DNA from: Pholis gunnellus
Lineage: Eukaryota > Chordata > Actinopteri > Perciformes > Pholidae
Assembly: GCA_910591455.2 (NCBI GenBank)
Contig: OU342809.1
Location: 26,417,056 to 26,481,055 of the forward strand
Length of the DNA stretch: 64,000 bases
Direction: 5' to 3'
Position numbers and translations under genes: made by a program. This document shows, piece after piece, positions 1 to 10,650 of the stretch (positions within the stretch are counted from its first letter, which is position 1; every line of letters starts with the position of its first letter). The notes beneath the pieces are model-generated. The model was not told the origin of the DNA and did no database searches. It was given only the letters and a program-made list of their open reading frames with translations.

Positions 1-62
1 TAGCCTTAAACTGTGAATGTGAGTAAAAGTGTGTGCTCTTGTTTTGTTTTTTGTTTTTATAG

Positions 63-152
63 AGGACAAGCTGGAGCAGCAGCATGCACTTTTTACTCAA
101 TACAAGGACCCATGTCGCCTGGGGCCAGGGGAGGACAAACCATGGGCTCTCG
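63..152 (+). CDS. smpd3: smpd3 (neutral sphingomyelinase 2), internal coding exon, fourth from the end
   Basis: Seen: a T-rich tract ending in AG at 61-62, then 90 nt of open frame, then a GTAATA donor at 153. The translation includes EQQHALFTQYKDPCRLGPGE, which I recognise as the nSMase2 segment shortly before the GTLLDP motif. The exon begins with two bases that complete a Glu codon and ends on the first G of a Gly codon, which the next exon (2534) completes in phase. Known: nSMase2 is a Mg-dependent phospholipase C-type enzyme that cleaves sphingomyelin to ceramide and phosphocholine at the inner plasma membrane and Golgi; its catalytic domain has the DNase I-like endonuclease/exonuclease/phosphatase fold. 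This exon lies in that domain. The remainder of the gene, including the N-terminal membrane segments, lies left of the window. Confidence 0.9.
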
Positions 153-157
153 GTAAT

Positions 158-159
<2 letters not shown>

Positions 160-197
<38 letters not shown>
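160..197. repeat. (CA)19 microsatellite
   Basis: An uninterrupted CA dinucleotide run that begins seven bases after the splice donor of the smpd3 exon at 63-152. It gives rise to spurious Thr-His and Cys-Val reading frames on both strands. Confidence 0.98.
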
Positions 198-199
<2 letters not shown>

Positions 200-1159
200 C
201 ACATGTTCCTCTATAGGGACACCATGGAACATCACATATACAGATATATACATCAACACCTTCAACTAATCCTCCAAGAAGTGATATCACAATACATTAT
301 GAAAGGCAGATGTTGCTATACACACATAACCTGAGTGGCTAAGGAAATCTGGTGATCCATCCATAATACAGAGCAGAGCAGACTCTAATCTGTCTCTGTC
401 CGGCTGAATCAGGATGTGTGAATTAAAATGTGCCCAGTACAGCATGCTGACACATGGGCTTTAGTGACGTAAAGACTGGAGGGTTTTGGTCTGGAAGTGA
501 AGCGTTATTTAGGCCAGCGGTATTTCAGGGACAGTGTGGGCAGGACAGAGTAAAAGGGCTCGTTTAGAGAAGGGCTTATTTATTTGGACAGGGAGGTTTG
601 CGCGGCGAGGCCAGGGGAACAGATCTGTGCCTTCAGTTTCGGTCACTGTTAGACAGGAGGAAAGGAAATAGACAAGAAAAAGAAGAATGAATCGATAAAT
701 GGAGAGGGGAATAAGCTGATCCCGTTTCACAAAGCTCATCCTAAGAAGATTAGACCTGAATACAATGGGGAGCTAGGCTGCCAGCTGACGGTGTGGCCAT
801 AGATTTCATGAAATCTGCTGAACTCTTCTAATGCTGTCCCACCCAGTCAGCCAAACGCACAGACAACCTGCAGGGCTTGTGCTGCATTCAGATCACGTGA
901 GAATTCTGGCCAGCCTGGGACCACTTGATAGTTAAAAAAGCAGCGACATGGAAGTAAAAATTCACACTGAAGCTGTGAAAATGAAAGGCTTTGACAAAAA
1001 TCATCTTCACTCATAACTGACACAGCTCTTTTGGTGAGTTGATGTTTGATGGCTGATTAAACACGTCAAAAACAAACCAAAAACCCAACAAGTACAGCAA
1101 CTGTGGCTTCCTATGTATTTTAGGAGTCAAAATATGTATTTTCTCACCACATTTGTACA
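198..1159. other. smpd3 intron, no feature recognised
   Basis: Intronic sequence of mixed composition. I see no exon with convincing splice sites and no repeat I can name. Confidence 0.6.
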
Positions 1160-1707
1160 TGGATGGATTACTGAACAACCTGCTGGGTACAGGCCCAGGG
1201 AACCAAATTGTCAGGGGCCCCCCTGTCCTTCACTTGCAAAATGTCACTCAAAGAGACTTGACCAACCACGAAGGGATGCAAAATGACCACAAAGAAACAC
1301 TGAACAACCACAAATAGACACAAAATGATTACAAAGCCACACAAAACACCTCAAAGACACAGACTAACCTCAGAGACACAAAACAACTACAAAGAGACAA
1401 GAATGACTACAAAGAGACACAAATGACCCCAAAGATACACAAACAACCCCAAAGAGACACAAATGAGTTCAAATAGATACATAATCCCCACAAAGAGACA
1501 AAGAGTCTACAAAGAGAAACAAAATGACGACAAAGAGAAACAAATAAACAAAAAGAGACACAAAATCACAAAAAGATGCGCGCCTACAAAGAGACGCAAA
1601 ACACCAGAAAGGGTTAACAGCATCTGTTTGTCTTTTTCCCATGTAGTAGAGGTGTTGGAGCCTTTTGCACGTCTGTGCCCAGGGGCCCGTTGTCTCATAA
1701 TCCGCCA
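1160..1707. mobile_element. Non-autonomous element with imperfect inverted ends and a minisatellite core
   Basis: The left end (from TGGATGGATTACTGAACAAC at 1160) and the reverse complement of the right end (TGGCGGATTATGAGACAAC at 1707) match imperfectly, and both lead into a GGCCC-rich stretch. Between them, about 1248-1605 is a degenerate tandem array of roughly 20-24 bp units built on CAAAGAGACACAAAATGAC. There is no coding capacity beyond low-complexity frames. The arrangement (terminal inverted repeats around a tandem core) suggests a MITE that carries an expandable minisatellite. The superfamily is not determined. Confidence 0.55.
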
Positions 1708-2533
1708 ATGCACGTATACTACAGCTTGTTGGTGATGCCGAATGTTATGGGGACAGAGAAACTGAGGTCACGTTGACCATCTGAAAGAGGGAACCTCGTG
1801 TATATCTAGACTTTCCCAGAGGAGCTGAAAGTAGCACAACAGCCAGCCTGTTGAGTCTGTCGTCAGACGCCTACTTTTCAACACATTGAAGTAACTCCGG
1901 TCAATTCACGAGTGCTGCTCTCCTCATATGGGGCATTTTAAACACATTATCCAGCCCCACATCCTCTTTGTCAAAAGGATCTCTGAGTGCTCCGTCTCCC
2001 TCTGGCTGTTATATTCCACCAGTTAAAGACAGCGGACTGTGGTCTGAGGGCAATAAAGACTGAGATGTTTAATGCTCTTAGAACAAAGTCTGCTGACGCC
2101 TCCGTTGCCACAATGCAAAAAAGCCAAGTTGTTCTTTTAGATCCTCTGTTCTCGAACGAAGAAACTGCTCGTTGTAGTGAGGGGTGAAGACTGCAAAGCA
2201 TAAGCTAGATCAATACACATCAATGGTGGCCATATTTCCAGGTCTGCTGCTGCAAATGAAAAACGTAGCATATATGAATTGTCAGCTTATCTATCTGAAT
2301 ATTTCTTAGAAGTACAAAAATGTGGCGACCCAGACCCCCCCACCCACCACTTTCACACTGTCAAAACAGCACTTCTGTCTTCAGGGCGTCCTTTATTGGA
2401 CTCAATGAATTCCTCACTAGACACTAATGGGATAGAAGTGCTACTTCGTCTACACTGAATTAGAAAAATAGTCAATAAAGATCAGAAACGTGAGTCTGCC
2501 TGCACAGTGATGCATTTTAATGTCTTTCTACAG
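1708..2533. other. smpd3 intron, no feature recognised
   Basis: Intronic sequence up to the polypyrimidine tract and CAG acceptor at 2531-2533. No named repeat is seen. Confidence 0.6.
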
Positions 2534-2597
2534 GTACTTTGCTGGACCCCAGTGGCCTTTATGACGACGAGGTCAGTTCACCTGAAAGTTTACAGAA
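2534..2597 (+). CDS. smpd3: smpd3, internal coding exon, third from the end
   Basis: Seen: a TTTCTACAG acceptor, 64 nt open, and a GTAAGT donor at 2598. With the G from the previous exon it reads GTLLDPSGLYDDEVSSPESL and runs into a Lys codon completed by the next exon. GTLLDP followed by GLYD is a hallmark of nSMase2 close to its C-terminus. Both junctions keep phase with the flanking exons, which supports the model. The segment belongs to the DNase I-like catalytic domain. Confidence 0.93.
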
Positions 2598-2736
2598 GTA
2601 AGTCACACACACTAACTGGTTTTCTTCACTTAAGATGACATTGCATTGACTTACCCAAACCTTTACCGCAACCACCACATGCTTCAGACCAACCTGTAAA
2701 TTCATCAAACGTTGGTGTAGGTTCCATAGTCATTCC

Positions 2737-3486
2737 TTAACCCCCAAGCAATTTCATTTTTTTTTCTCCTGTTACATTTTTCTCTCTGTGGTCTTGCTTC
2801 TTACTGCAATATATAAATCCTGCACCACTATAGAAACAATACAACCATGGCTATAAGTAAACATACCTAAAACATGTTTGCAGTTAAGACAGTAAAAGAC
2901 AGTTACAATGCCATAAACCACAACAATATGAAAATAATAGAATCTATATATCCAACATTATGTGTCAACAAGTGTTACCAATGTTGAAAAAGATGGAGGC
3001 TCCACGTGCTATATATATATTAAGCTTTTTACATTCATACAAGCTCTACTTCTCCTCTCTGCTTTGTGTTCAGCAGCCTGCAGTTCCATAGAAGAATCAC
3101 TGAATTATTGTCACGTGACTGTTGGTGTCAGCCGAGTCAATCTTGGCTTCCTAGTTGCACTAAAAAGTGCTTTTGTAGTGCTTTTTGAAAAATGTTTTTT
3201 TCAGGATCTGTTTAACGCAAACGCTTAACTTCGGACGAGATTTTAAATGAGACGTGAAGAATAAAATGTATTTTGGCGAAATATTACAATTTGATGTTTC
3301 GTTTTGGCTGCTTATTCTAATGGAAGCGTTTGTCACACATTATGTGTTCAAGCACTGTCGGAAAAATGAAAATCTGACGATAATGATGTTTTTTACAGCT
3401 TCTGGCTAGGATATACTGTGTAGTTTTGGCAATTCTTTAAAAAAACATGCTTTTCAATCCCGCCAGCGTGTTAAGGGTTTCAGAGG
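2737..3486 (-). mobile_element. TTAA-type MITE family, copy 1
   Basis: About 750 bp in an smpd3 intron is homologous in inverted orientation to 41574-42332. Shared landmarks are a TTAACCC...CCAAGCA end, a CCATGGCT stretch, a TTACCAATGTTG...GGAGGCTCCA stretch, and a CCCGCCAGC end leading to GGGTTTCAGAGG. The other copy has CCCTCTGAACCC at both termini, so the family has terminal inverted repeats and probably a TTAA target preference. Kolobok and piggyBac elements use TTAA, but I cannot assign a superfamily. There is no transposase. Confidence 0.65.
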
Positions 3487-3489
3487 CTT

Positions 3490-3830
3490 GCTGCAGTTGG
3501 TATTTTTAATAAAAATGATTTTTTGACATATTTGCTCAAAGTGTTATAGTACTATATCCTGACAGTAGTATATGAAACAGAAAATCTGTGAAAACGGTTT
3601 CTCTGCCTCCCTTTCGTACTAATGGCATTTCTGTAAAATTCCACCCGACTGAAAGAAAGCTACCAATCAGAACCGAGGAGTGTCTTAACTCAGCTGTCAA
3701 TCACTGCACATGAAGCTTATGATCTTAGATCAAACCAAGAAAATAGCCAGTGTTGATTGAATATGAATCAAGATTCTGTTACTGCGTTGCCCATTTCTCA
3801 TCTCTAATGTTTACAGAAATATATTTAATA
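3490..3830 (-). repeat. Interspersed repeat, inverted copy of 10330-10650
   Basis: The landmarks CCTGACAGTAGTATATGAAA, ACCAATCAGAACCGAGGAG and CTCAGCTGTCAATCACTG recur as reverse complements around 10400-10600. This is a dispersed fish repeat of unknown class with no coding capacity. Confidence 0.6.
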
Positions 3831-4316
3831 TGTATGCATATTTTCGTGAACCGTTTAGCTGTAAAATGAGGAAGATTTTGGAAAACAGTCGAGCCAAAAC
3901 CAAGAATGTCCCAGCGGCTGGAGCAAATTTTCAAATTTTCCAGCTAAAATGCTTTGTGTCTGGTGTGAACACACAACAGTGCACCCTAACCGAGTAACAG
4001 GCAGTTGTAGAATCACTAGTTGCTTCATAGTAGACTTCATAGTCACAAACGGCACCAGAAAAACGTTTATTACACTGGTATTATCTTGGAACTCAAAAGC
4101 TGATCTTTGACCTAAGCACTACACTCAGTACTCCAGTGCACTCTTTCTTGATTTTACCAGAGATGGCAACATCATATCTATAATTCCCTTTTGAATTCAT
4201 GCTGTTTTATAACTTTTTTTCTTCCTGTGTTTGGACTGCAATGCAACTCCAGGCCTGCATCCTTGGTCTAAACATCAGTCTTCTGATCCTTTCCCATCCC
4301 TGTGTGTCTCTGTCAG
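3831..4316. other. smpd3 intron, no feature recognised
   Basis: Intronic sequence ending in the CTGTCAG acceptor at 4310-4316. Confidence 0.6.
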
Positions 4317-4485
4317 AGTGATGGAGAACGAGGAAGGGAGGAAAGAGTACCTGGTGTTTCCTCCCAGTAAGAGCCAGTGTCCCGCCAGCAGTCAGAAGGG
4401 GAGGAAGATCCCACTGAAGGGCAACGGACGGCGGATTGACTACATGCTCTACAGCGACGAAGGCCTGCAGCAGGACTGGAAACTG
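4317..4485 (+). CDS. smpd3: smpd3, penultimate coding exon
   Basis: Seen: a CTGTCAG acceptor, 169 nt open, and a GTACGG donor at 4486. The frame is fixed by the split Lys codon from the exon at 2534 and reads VMENEEGRKEYLVFPPSK, then a Ser/Gln/Lys linker, then KGNGRRIDYMLYSDEGLQQD. The GRRIDYML block is strongly conserved in nSMase2 and lies in the catalytic domain; the preceding linker is basic and variable. The exon ends on a complete Leu codon and joins the last exon in phase 0. The open frame extends on both sides of the exon, but the splice sites and homology set its limits. Confidence 0.95.
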
Positions 4486-5804
4486 GTACGGTTTAGTAGG
4501 GGATTACAGTCTCCAATTAAGTGTTACCTTGAATTTGTGAAGAAAACTTTTTATCTGTGTAAACTGAGAATCCAAAAGAACACATGGCATCTTTGCAAAA
4601 ACGTTACCATATAAAACACTTATATGGACGAGTCGCGCTCCTGCGGAATATCAACCTTTCGTCTGCCATTGTCTGTTCCTACCACATCTACATCAAAACA
4701 GTAAGTCAGCGGTAAAGTAGTGAAGCCCACCTATCGCTCGATTTGATTGGCTGCCTGTGCCAAGTGTGACATTGAGAATAAATGCCGATTGTAAACGCCG
4801 TAAACGCCAGATGTTTAGCATGTGTTCTTGTCCAGTGGCAAAGGGGTTAAACAGACTTTGCAAATGCGCCGCACAAAACACAGGCGGGGGGGGATTTCTA
4901 TTTCACATGAGGCCCCCACGGTGATACTAGTCCCAATCAAATAGTGCATTTAAAAAACAATAAATCTGCTAATAGAGTGAAATTATTGTTTCCCTAGTAC
5001 ACAAGCTCTGTTGAAAATGTTTGCCATTTTCTTCAGGGAGGTGATGTGCCGTATTCTGCCCTCATTAAATCATTCAAAAATTAAACCAACAGGGCACCCG
5101 TCAATGCTCATTTTCCTGAGCCGTGTGAAACATAACTGGAGGCTGGTGATCTCATATCTCATAAGAGAAAGACTGACTGGTCAAAGGGATAAAAAAAAGA
5201 GGATAATGAAAACACGGCAGCACAAACTGGAAAGGAAAGGAATGAGGGCAACGCTGTCATGGCTGCCCGTCTGTGGGAGGGATTGGGGAGGATTGGGAAA
5301 CCAAATCACATCATTCACATCTCTCTCCCTTAAACCACAGCTGCCTGATGCCACCTTGTGTCTGAATGTAGTAACTGTAACATCGTTTTACTTGACACTG
5401 ACTGCAAAGTGAAGCTCATCCAATATGTAGTTGTTGTGCTTCCTCATAAACAAACCTCAAACCTGTTATTTCATCGTGGCTGGTCTGTTTATTGCCTTAT
5501 GGAGAACAGCAACGGGCTAACTAACTGCTAGCTTGTTAGCATCCTCATATCTCTGCAACAAAACACAGTTTTTCACATTCAATGAATGGTTTCTAACACA
5601 CTATAATGTAGTGATTAACAGTTATAAAGACATTTTAAGTGTTTATTTAAGTACAGTATTTGCCAAAAATTATAAAGGCTTCTATGAAGACATATTTTAT
5701 ATTATTACAACAGACATTAATGAACTGGTAGAAGAAAAGATGCCAGACATCTAATACATGTAAAAGTACCGTGGCTCAGAAAAGGTTGAAAAACACTGGA
5801 GTAG
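4486..5804. other. smpd3 intron, no feature recognised
   Basis: The longest intronic stretch before the last smpd3 exon. It has a short G run near 4886-4892. No exon or nameable repeat is seen. Confidence 0.55.
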
Positions 5805-6125
5805 AGGTTTAGTTAAAGCCTCAGTACATTACCTGCCCAGCATCAAACAGCAGAACACAGTTAGCAACTAGCTGGTGAATAAAGTGGAGCATTTAGCAGC
5901 TAAAGAGCGTGGTATTTTCCCCAGGAGTTGGTGGAGACCAAAACCAGAGCAAGAAGAGCAACAATAGCATTGTTTTGAGTTTAATGTTCACTCTCCTGAG
6001 TCTGCTGGATGAGTTAATAGGTGACTGTTTTGCTAACACTTTTGCTAACGTTATATGGTGATATGCGAGATGTTTTCAGCTAGTTGCGCTGCCCCTCCAG
6101 TGCCCAAAGTAACCCTGCAATTAAG
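5805..6125 (+). repeat. Interspersed repeat carrying the GCATTTAGCAGCTAAAGAG motif
   Basis: The core (GGAGCATTTAGCAGCTAAAG at about 5888) recurs at about 55718 in the same orientation and, more diverged, near 14463. It also occurs inverted at 12780-12960. This is a multi-copy non-coding family inside the last smpd3 intron. Confidence 0.6.
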
Positions 6126-6204
6126 ACACCTTTAAAGTCCCTCAGAATAAAAGGTGCGATCACAAAGACCTGATGACAGTTCTCTTCTTCTCCTCTTCCT
6201 GCAG

Positions 6205-6306
6205 GAAATCGAGGAGTTCAGCTTTGTCACCCAGTTGGCTGGCCTCACCGACCACCTATCTGTGGCCATGCGACTGGCTGTTTCCACCGGGGAAGAGGAG
6301 CCTTAG
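6205..6306 (+). CDS. smpd3: smpd3, terminal coding exon with catalytic Asp-His
   Basis: Seen: a TTCCTGCAG acceptor ends at 6204, then phase-0 coding through TAG at 6304-6306. It encodes EIEEFSFVTQLAGLTDHLSV and then AMRLAVSTGEEEP. The TDH triplet holds the catalytic histidine of the DNase I-like active site (His639 in the human enzyme, from established knowledge). The acidic GEEE end matches nSMase2. The four exons in the window give about 140 C-terminal residues of a protein that is about 655 residues long in mammals. No frameshift or lost catalytic residue is seen in the visible part, so this looks like a functional gene. Confidence 0.96.
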   Translation, partial: EIEEFSFVTQLAGLTDHLSVAMRLAVSTGEEEP

Positions 6307-6408
6307 ATTGACCACGAGAGTTTAAAAAATTAAATAAAAAATACTGCCATGGAGGAGTGACAGATGACCAGAAAGAGAAGAAGAGATGACAAGTTTACAG
6401 ATCTGCTT

Positions 6409-6442
<34 letters not shown>

Positions 6443-7350
6443 AAATTCTGCGAGAGGATTGAAAGGAGAGCGAAATAGACGGATGAAACAGTGGGGGAGC
6501 GCTTAGCGGATGGATGGATATATAGAGGAGGGCGGCAGCAGAGGAGTCTGGAGGGGAGAGAAAAACAGGGGCATTCAGTTTAGAAAGCCAGAAAGATATT
6601 TATCTTCCTGGGTAAACCACCCACACAAACAAACACACTAACGACATTACCTAACACACAAACACAATCGATCGACATTTTGACTGTTGAATATCGCCTG
6701 GCTTCTCCACCCTTCTCCTCTGACACTCCCTGCTGAACTGAATCCACGGGGGGTTTATTTACAGCGATTCGTTTTTATGTAGCCAATTTACACACACTGC
6801 TTTTATTTTAGCCCAAATGTAAATATGATTATTTTTCTTTTTTTATTATTCTACCTTCAGGGACAGTTGTATAAAAGGCAAACACATCATTGAAGTGACA
6901 AAAGTGAGGCGTACGGCTACTGACTGGCTTTTACACTGACCGCTTGTGTCCTTGTGTTGTGCTCCTTCCTGAATGGCTATTGGTCGTTCACCTTACTACT
7001 CCCATGTCAGTCCCAGGAACCTCAACAAGTGTCTTTTTTTCTAAAAAAACAAAACAAAACGAATCTTTCTAAAAAAGAGAAAAATAATATGATACAATTT
7101 CTAATGTCGCCACATCACTTTTTATAGAAAGACTAAATGCCTGTTTAATACTATATGGTTTCTAAAAAAAAATGTTATTGTATAAAGGGACGTGAAATTT
7201 GAAAAGAAGTTGTTTGTTCGATGCATTGCGATGCTTATAGCATGTGTTTCAGCCATGACTGGTGGAAATCAGACATTTTGTTGTGTAATAACGGGAGCTG
7301 AGGCTTTGCGGATGCATGATGGGAAACGGTATCAGTTTACAACATTAATA
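6307..7350 (+). other. smpd3: Probable smpd3 3' UTR
   Basis: Non-coding sequence directly after the stop: purine-rich (GAGA/GACA at about 6411-6445), then T-rich with poly-T and poly-A tracts. An AATAAA at 6333-6338 is only about 30 nt past the stop and is unlikely to be the main signal. Mammalian smpd3 has a long 3' UTR, so the true end could lie much further right. AATAAA at 11056-11061 and 11212-11217 are distant candidates, but repeats intervene. Confidence 0.45.
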
Positions 7351-7889
7351 TAGCGTCTTGATACACTTGCTTGCTTGTGTCTGGCTGCCTGACGAGTCAA
7401 GAGGTGCACACTTACTGTATGCCGGTGTGACATTTGTGCATGTGAGACTCCACCCTGCTGGTGACACTGAACACACATAAAGGTGTGCACAGAAACATAC
7501 TGAAGACTTGCGCAAAGCAGCCATACGCATCATGTGCGGGGGGATTTCAGGTGATGTTACACGCCCGCTGGCGGCCATATTGGAGTTCCTCAAATGACAA
7601 CATGTGGCCATCTTTGAGGGAGTAGATGTTGTCAGCTTGTTAGCTAACAAACCAATGTAGCTATGTGTTTAGCAAGCCATCGTTGTCTTTGTCATGTGCA
7701 CTAGCTAACACAGCCCAGTTTTTGGTTTGAGCTCAGCCAGTTGTCCAACGGATCAGCCTGATGACAGCCATATTATGAAGCAACTGCAAAACCTCATAAT
7801 ACAGAAACATTTTGACGACCGCACACACCCTGTACAATATGCCAAGTTTGCGCAAACATGTTTTATAATCATCTAATTGGTCCCAAAGA
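7351..7889. other. Intergenic or distal 3' UTR, no feature recognised
   Basis: Short frames only. A GCGGCCATATTGGAGTTCC-type stretch at about 7572 resembles common fish repeat sequence, but I cannot delimit it. Confidence 0.45.
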
Positions 7890-9225
7890 GGCAGCATGTG
7901 TTCGAAATGTCATGCTAACGTACTGCATACTAATGCATATGAATGAAAGTAACATAATACAAAAGTAATGTAATACAAAAGTAAAGTAATACACAAGTAA
8001 CGTGATACGAAAGTAACGTGATACGAAAGTAACGTGATACGAAAGTAATGTGGGACGGAAGTAACGATTTGAAAGTAACGTGATACGAAAGTAACGTGGG
8101 ACGGAAGAAACGATTTGAAAGTAACGTGATACGAAAGTAACGTGATACGAAAGTAACGTGATACGAAAGTAACGTGGGACGGAAGTAACGATTTGAAAGT
8201 AACGTGATATGAAAGTAACGTGATACGAAAGTAACGTGATACGAAAGTAACGTGATACGAAAGTAACGTGGGACGGAAGTAACGATTTGAAAGTAACGTG
8301 ATATGAAAGTAACGCACCATACAAGTCTGATATGCCGAACTACATGAGCATGTGCAGTAGTCCTCACCAGGACCGTGAAAAATCACGTGGACGTCATACT
8401 GTCACAGTGGTTTACCCGGAAAGCTGTTTTGGATCACAAAAAGTAAATTTACTAAAGCAGCCATTTTTCTTTAATGACAAATTGTTTGTATATTGTTTAA
8501 TGTGTCGTAGTCATGATCATTTGACAGATTATTTAGTACTTCAAGACATCCTGAAGTTTGCCATGTCAAAATGTTTCAGTATTTCAGAGAATAATAATCA
8601 AAGTATATACCGTTGTGTTATTTTTTACCCACTCTTGTTTTACTTTCATCCCGACAAACGAGTTCACAAGTAATGACTCTTAACATCCGTTCAAAGTGAA
8701 ATTACACTGAAGCCTTTAACACAAAATAACACCTGATAGAACACACGTGCGTATCTGATTCTTTCGTACAAGCTCTCCCTTATTCAATGAACAATTAAGT
8801 ATGATTTTACCAACAGACTGTTCACACTGAAGTATGCCTAAGCGTTGGCCGGGCCAGTGTCAAGGCGCCCCACCAGCATCTCCGTTAAATCTTCAAAAAC
8901 ATCACAGCATATTTACAAACAGGCATTGGGAATCTAAATGGTTACTTTCTTGCATGAAAACCGGTTCAAACATAATAGAGAAACATAGCTTTTAGCCTGG
9001 CTTAAAATCTCACATGATTGACGGTCGGTCTCAAGGCACCCAGACGCAATGCATTGTGGGCAGTTGAGTGTGTCCAGTAAGCTCAGGTCTCACACTCAAA
9101 ATACATCCAGGCATTTCTCTCGTACACAAAATCCACACACTCTGAAGTGTGAACGCACTGCATACTCAATGTGACATCACACTCAGTAGGAATAGTAAGA
9201 ATAGTGTGTTATTATGCGAACACAG
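7890..9225. mobile_element. Putative non-autonomous DNA transposon containing a tandem array
   Basis: The left edge has GTGTTCGAAATGTCATGCTA and a GTACTGCATACTAATGCAT stretch. The right edge (about 9155-9225) has GCACTGCATACTCAATG and GCGAACACAG, so the reverse-complemented right end (CTGTGTTCGCATAATAAC) imperfectly mirrors the left. This fits a fish MITE with TGTGTTCG-type ends. It contains the 7945-8314 array and no transposase. The boundaries are approximate. Confidence 0.4.
7945..8314. repeat. 16/14-bp tandem repeat with higher-order pattern, about 24 units
   Basis: The basic unit is GAAAGTAACGTGATAC (16 bp). A variant ending GTGGGAC occurs four times and is followed each time by a shortened 14-bp unit of the type GGAAGTAACGATTT. 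The first units (7945-8008) are the most diverged. Because 16 is not a multiple of 3, all three minus-strand frames stay open (about 145-158 codons) and give the same peptide repeat in each; these are not genes. There are no unique spacers, so it is not a CRISPR array. Confidence 0.95.
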
Positions 9226-10329
9226 CCCACCCACTAATATACAGAATTCAGTAGTGCAAACACTATTGAATAAGACATACAGCATAAAGTAGTGTAATAC
9301 TACAATGCAACACAACTTAGTGTGTGTTCAGACTGAAAGCAAAACAAACTTTAAAGGCGTAAATGGAAAAATACTGGGGTTAAAGATTTGAGATAAGTAA
9401 TTTCTTGTAGCTACGTATGTTGCTAGCTAAGCCAGCTACCGCAAACGTCTGTACAGCCAATAAACAAATTTAACTTGCTTTGCATTCAGTCTAAACACAC
9501 CTTCAGAATTCTGTCCCCCCCCCACCTGTCTATATATTACATTATTGACTCACTGCTTCTGCTGCTGGTTGGACAACAATATGCTTTACACCAATGCTAA
9601 TGTAGCATAGCATTCACAATGGCATTCAACTCCCTAATCTGTAACAGACCATGGTGTCAAACAGGAGCTGGAACTTTTGTAAAGAACCATGGTGCTGATA
9701 GAGATGGGCCAAGTTACCATTACATCAAACCTAAATCAGCATTCATCTTACGTAAGTAAAGTCCTTTAACAGCAAGACTTAAAGTGGCAGAGAGAATACT
9801 TTGATAAAAAATAACTTTATGTCATATTTAAGTTACTGTGAGGAACTTTTAACAGGTTATTAAACAGTCTTAAGACAGATGCCTCTATGTGACAAAGTAA
9901 ACAAGACCAGATCAGACAAAAATCAGATGAAATCATGCAGGTTCACCAGAAACTCAAACTTCAGTGGGGCCTCCAGCAGGAACCAGCCCACTGCGGACAT
10001 ATCCAGATGTGGCTTCACTGCAGCCTTCGACCTGCAGTCAGAGCTGAGGCCAGAGGAGGAGAGCTGATCGCCCGGCAGCAGCGTCTCCTCCAGAGCTTCG
10101 CCTCTGCTCCACCGGTCCCCGCTGGGAGCCAACACAAACAATGCACTGCTGGAGGCCCAGGCCATATTGCTGGGCCCGCTAGATGAATGAATCGGAACCA
10201 GAACTGAGTGGATAGTTCTGGCAAACCCTGCTGCAGTAAAATGAGGTTTTCTAAAGGGACTCTGGTGCTCGGAAACACTACCACTTTCGTCCACAGGGAC
10301 CAACCAAAATCAACTAAAATATGTTTCTT
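9226..10329. other. Intergenic, GC-richer block at about 9935-10200, otherwise nothing recognised
   Basis: The block at 9935-10200 is GC-rich against its surroundings and stays open in several overlapping frames on both strands (up to 126 codons on the minus strand, ending LEAPLKFEFLVNLHDFI). I do not recognise any of these products, and no good splice or start context singles one out. The rest contains a short C run (9515-9523) and no named repeat. Confidence 0.4.
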
Positions 10330-10650
10330 AAAACATTTGAGGCAAGAAATAGACAATTCTTTGACAGAATCTTGATTCCTATTTGAGCAGCGCAGTTCGG
10401 CCGGATTTCATGAGCTTCACAATCGGTGATTGACAGCTGAGTTAGAGATTTCTCCTCGGCTCTGATTGGTTGTTTTCCTTCGGGCATGGTGGAATATTGC
10501 AAATGCCACTACGAGCACTAAAAGCAGGCAGTGGAACCGGATTTCTTTTCAGAGATCATCTGTCTTGTGTACTCCTGTCAGGATATAGTGACAGTTTCAG
10601 CAAATATGATAAAAAGCTATTTCCATGAAAGTTACCAAACTGCAGCTTTA
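10330..10650 (+). repeat. Interspersed repeat, inverted copy of 3490-3830
   Basis: CGGTGATTGACAGCTGAGTT, TCTCCTCGGCTCTGATTGGT and TCCTGTCAGGATATAGTGAC match the reverse complement of the copy at 3490-3830. It is non-coding. Confidence 0.6.

Noticed and set aside
6333..6338. AATAAA as the smpd3 polyadenylation site
   Set aside because: It lies only about 30 nt after the stop codon, which would leave almost no 3' UTR. A more distal site is more likely.
7945..8314. Possible CRISPR array
   Set aside because: Units are contiguous without unique spacers, and the sequence is vertebrate.
7869..8386. Three overlapping minus-strand frames of 145-158 codons with a periodic YHVTFVSRYF-type peptide
   Set aside because: They are all translations of the 16/14-bp tandem array in its three frames, with no unique coding sequence.
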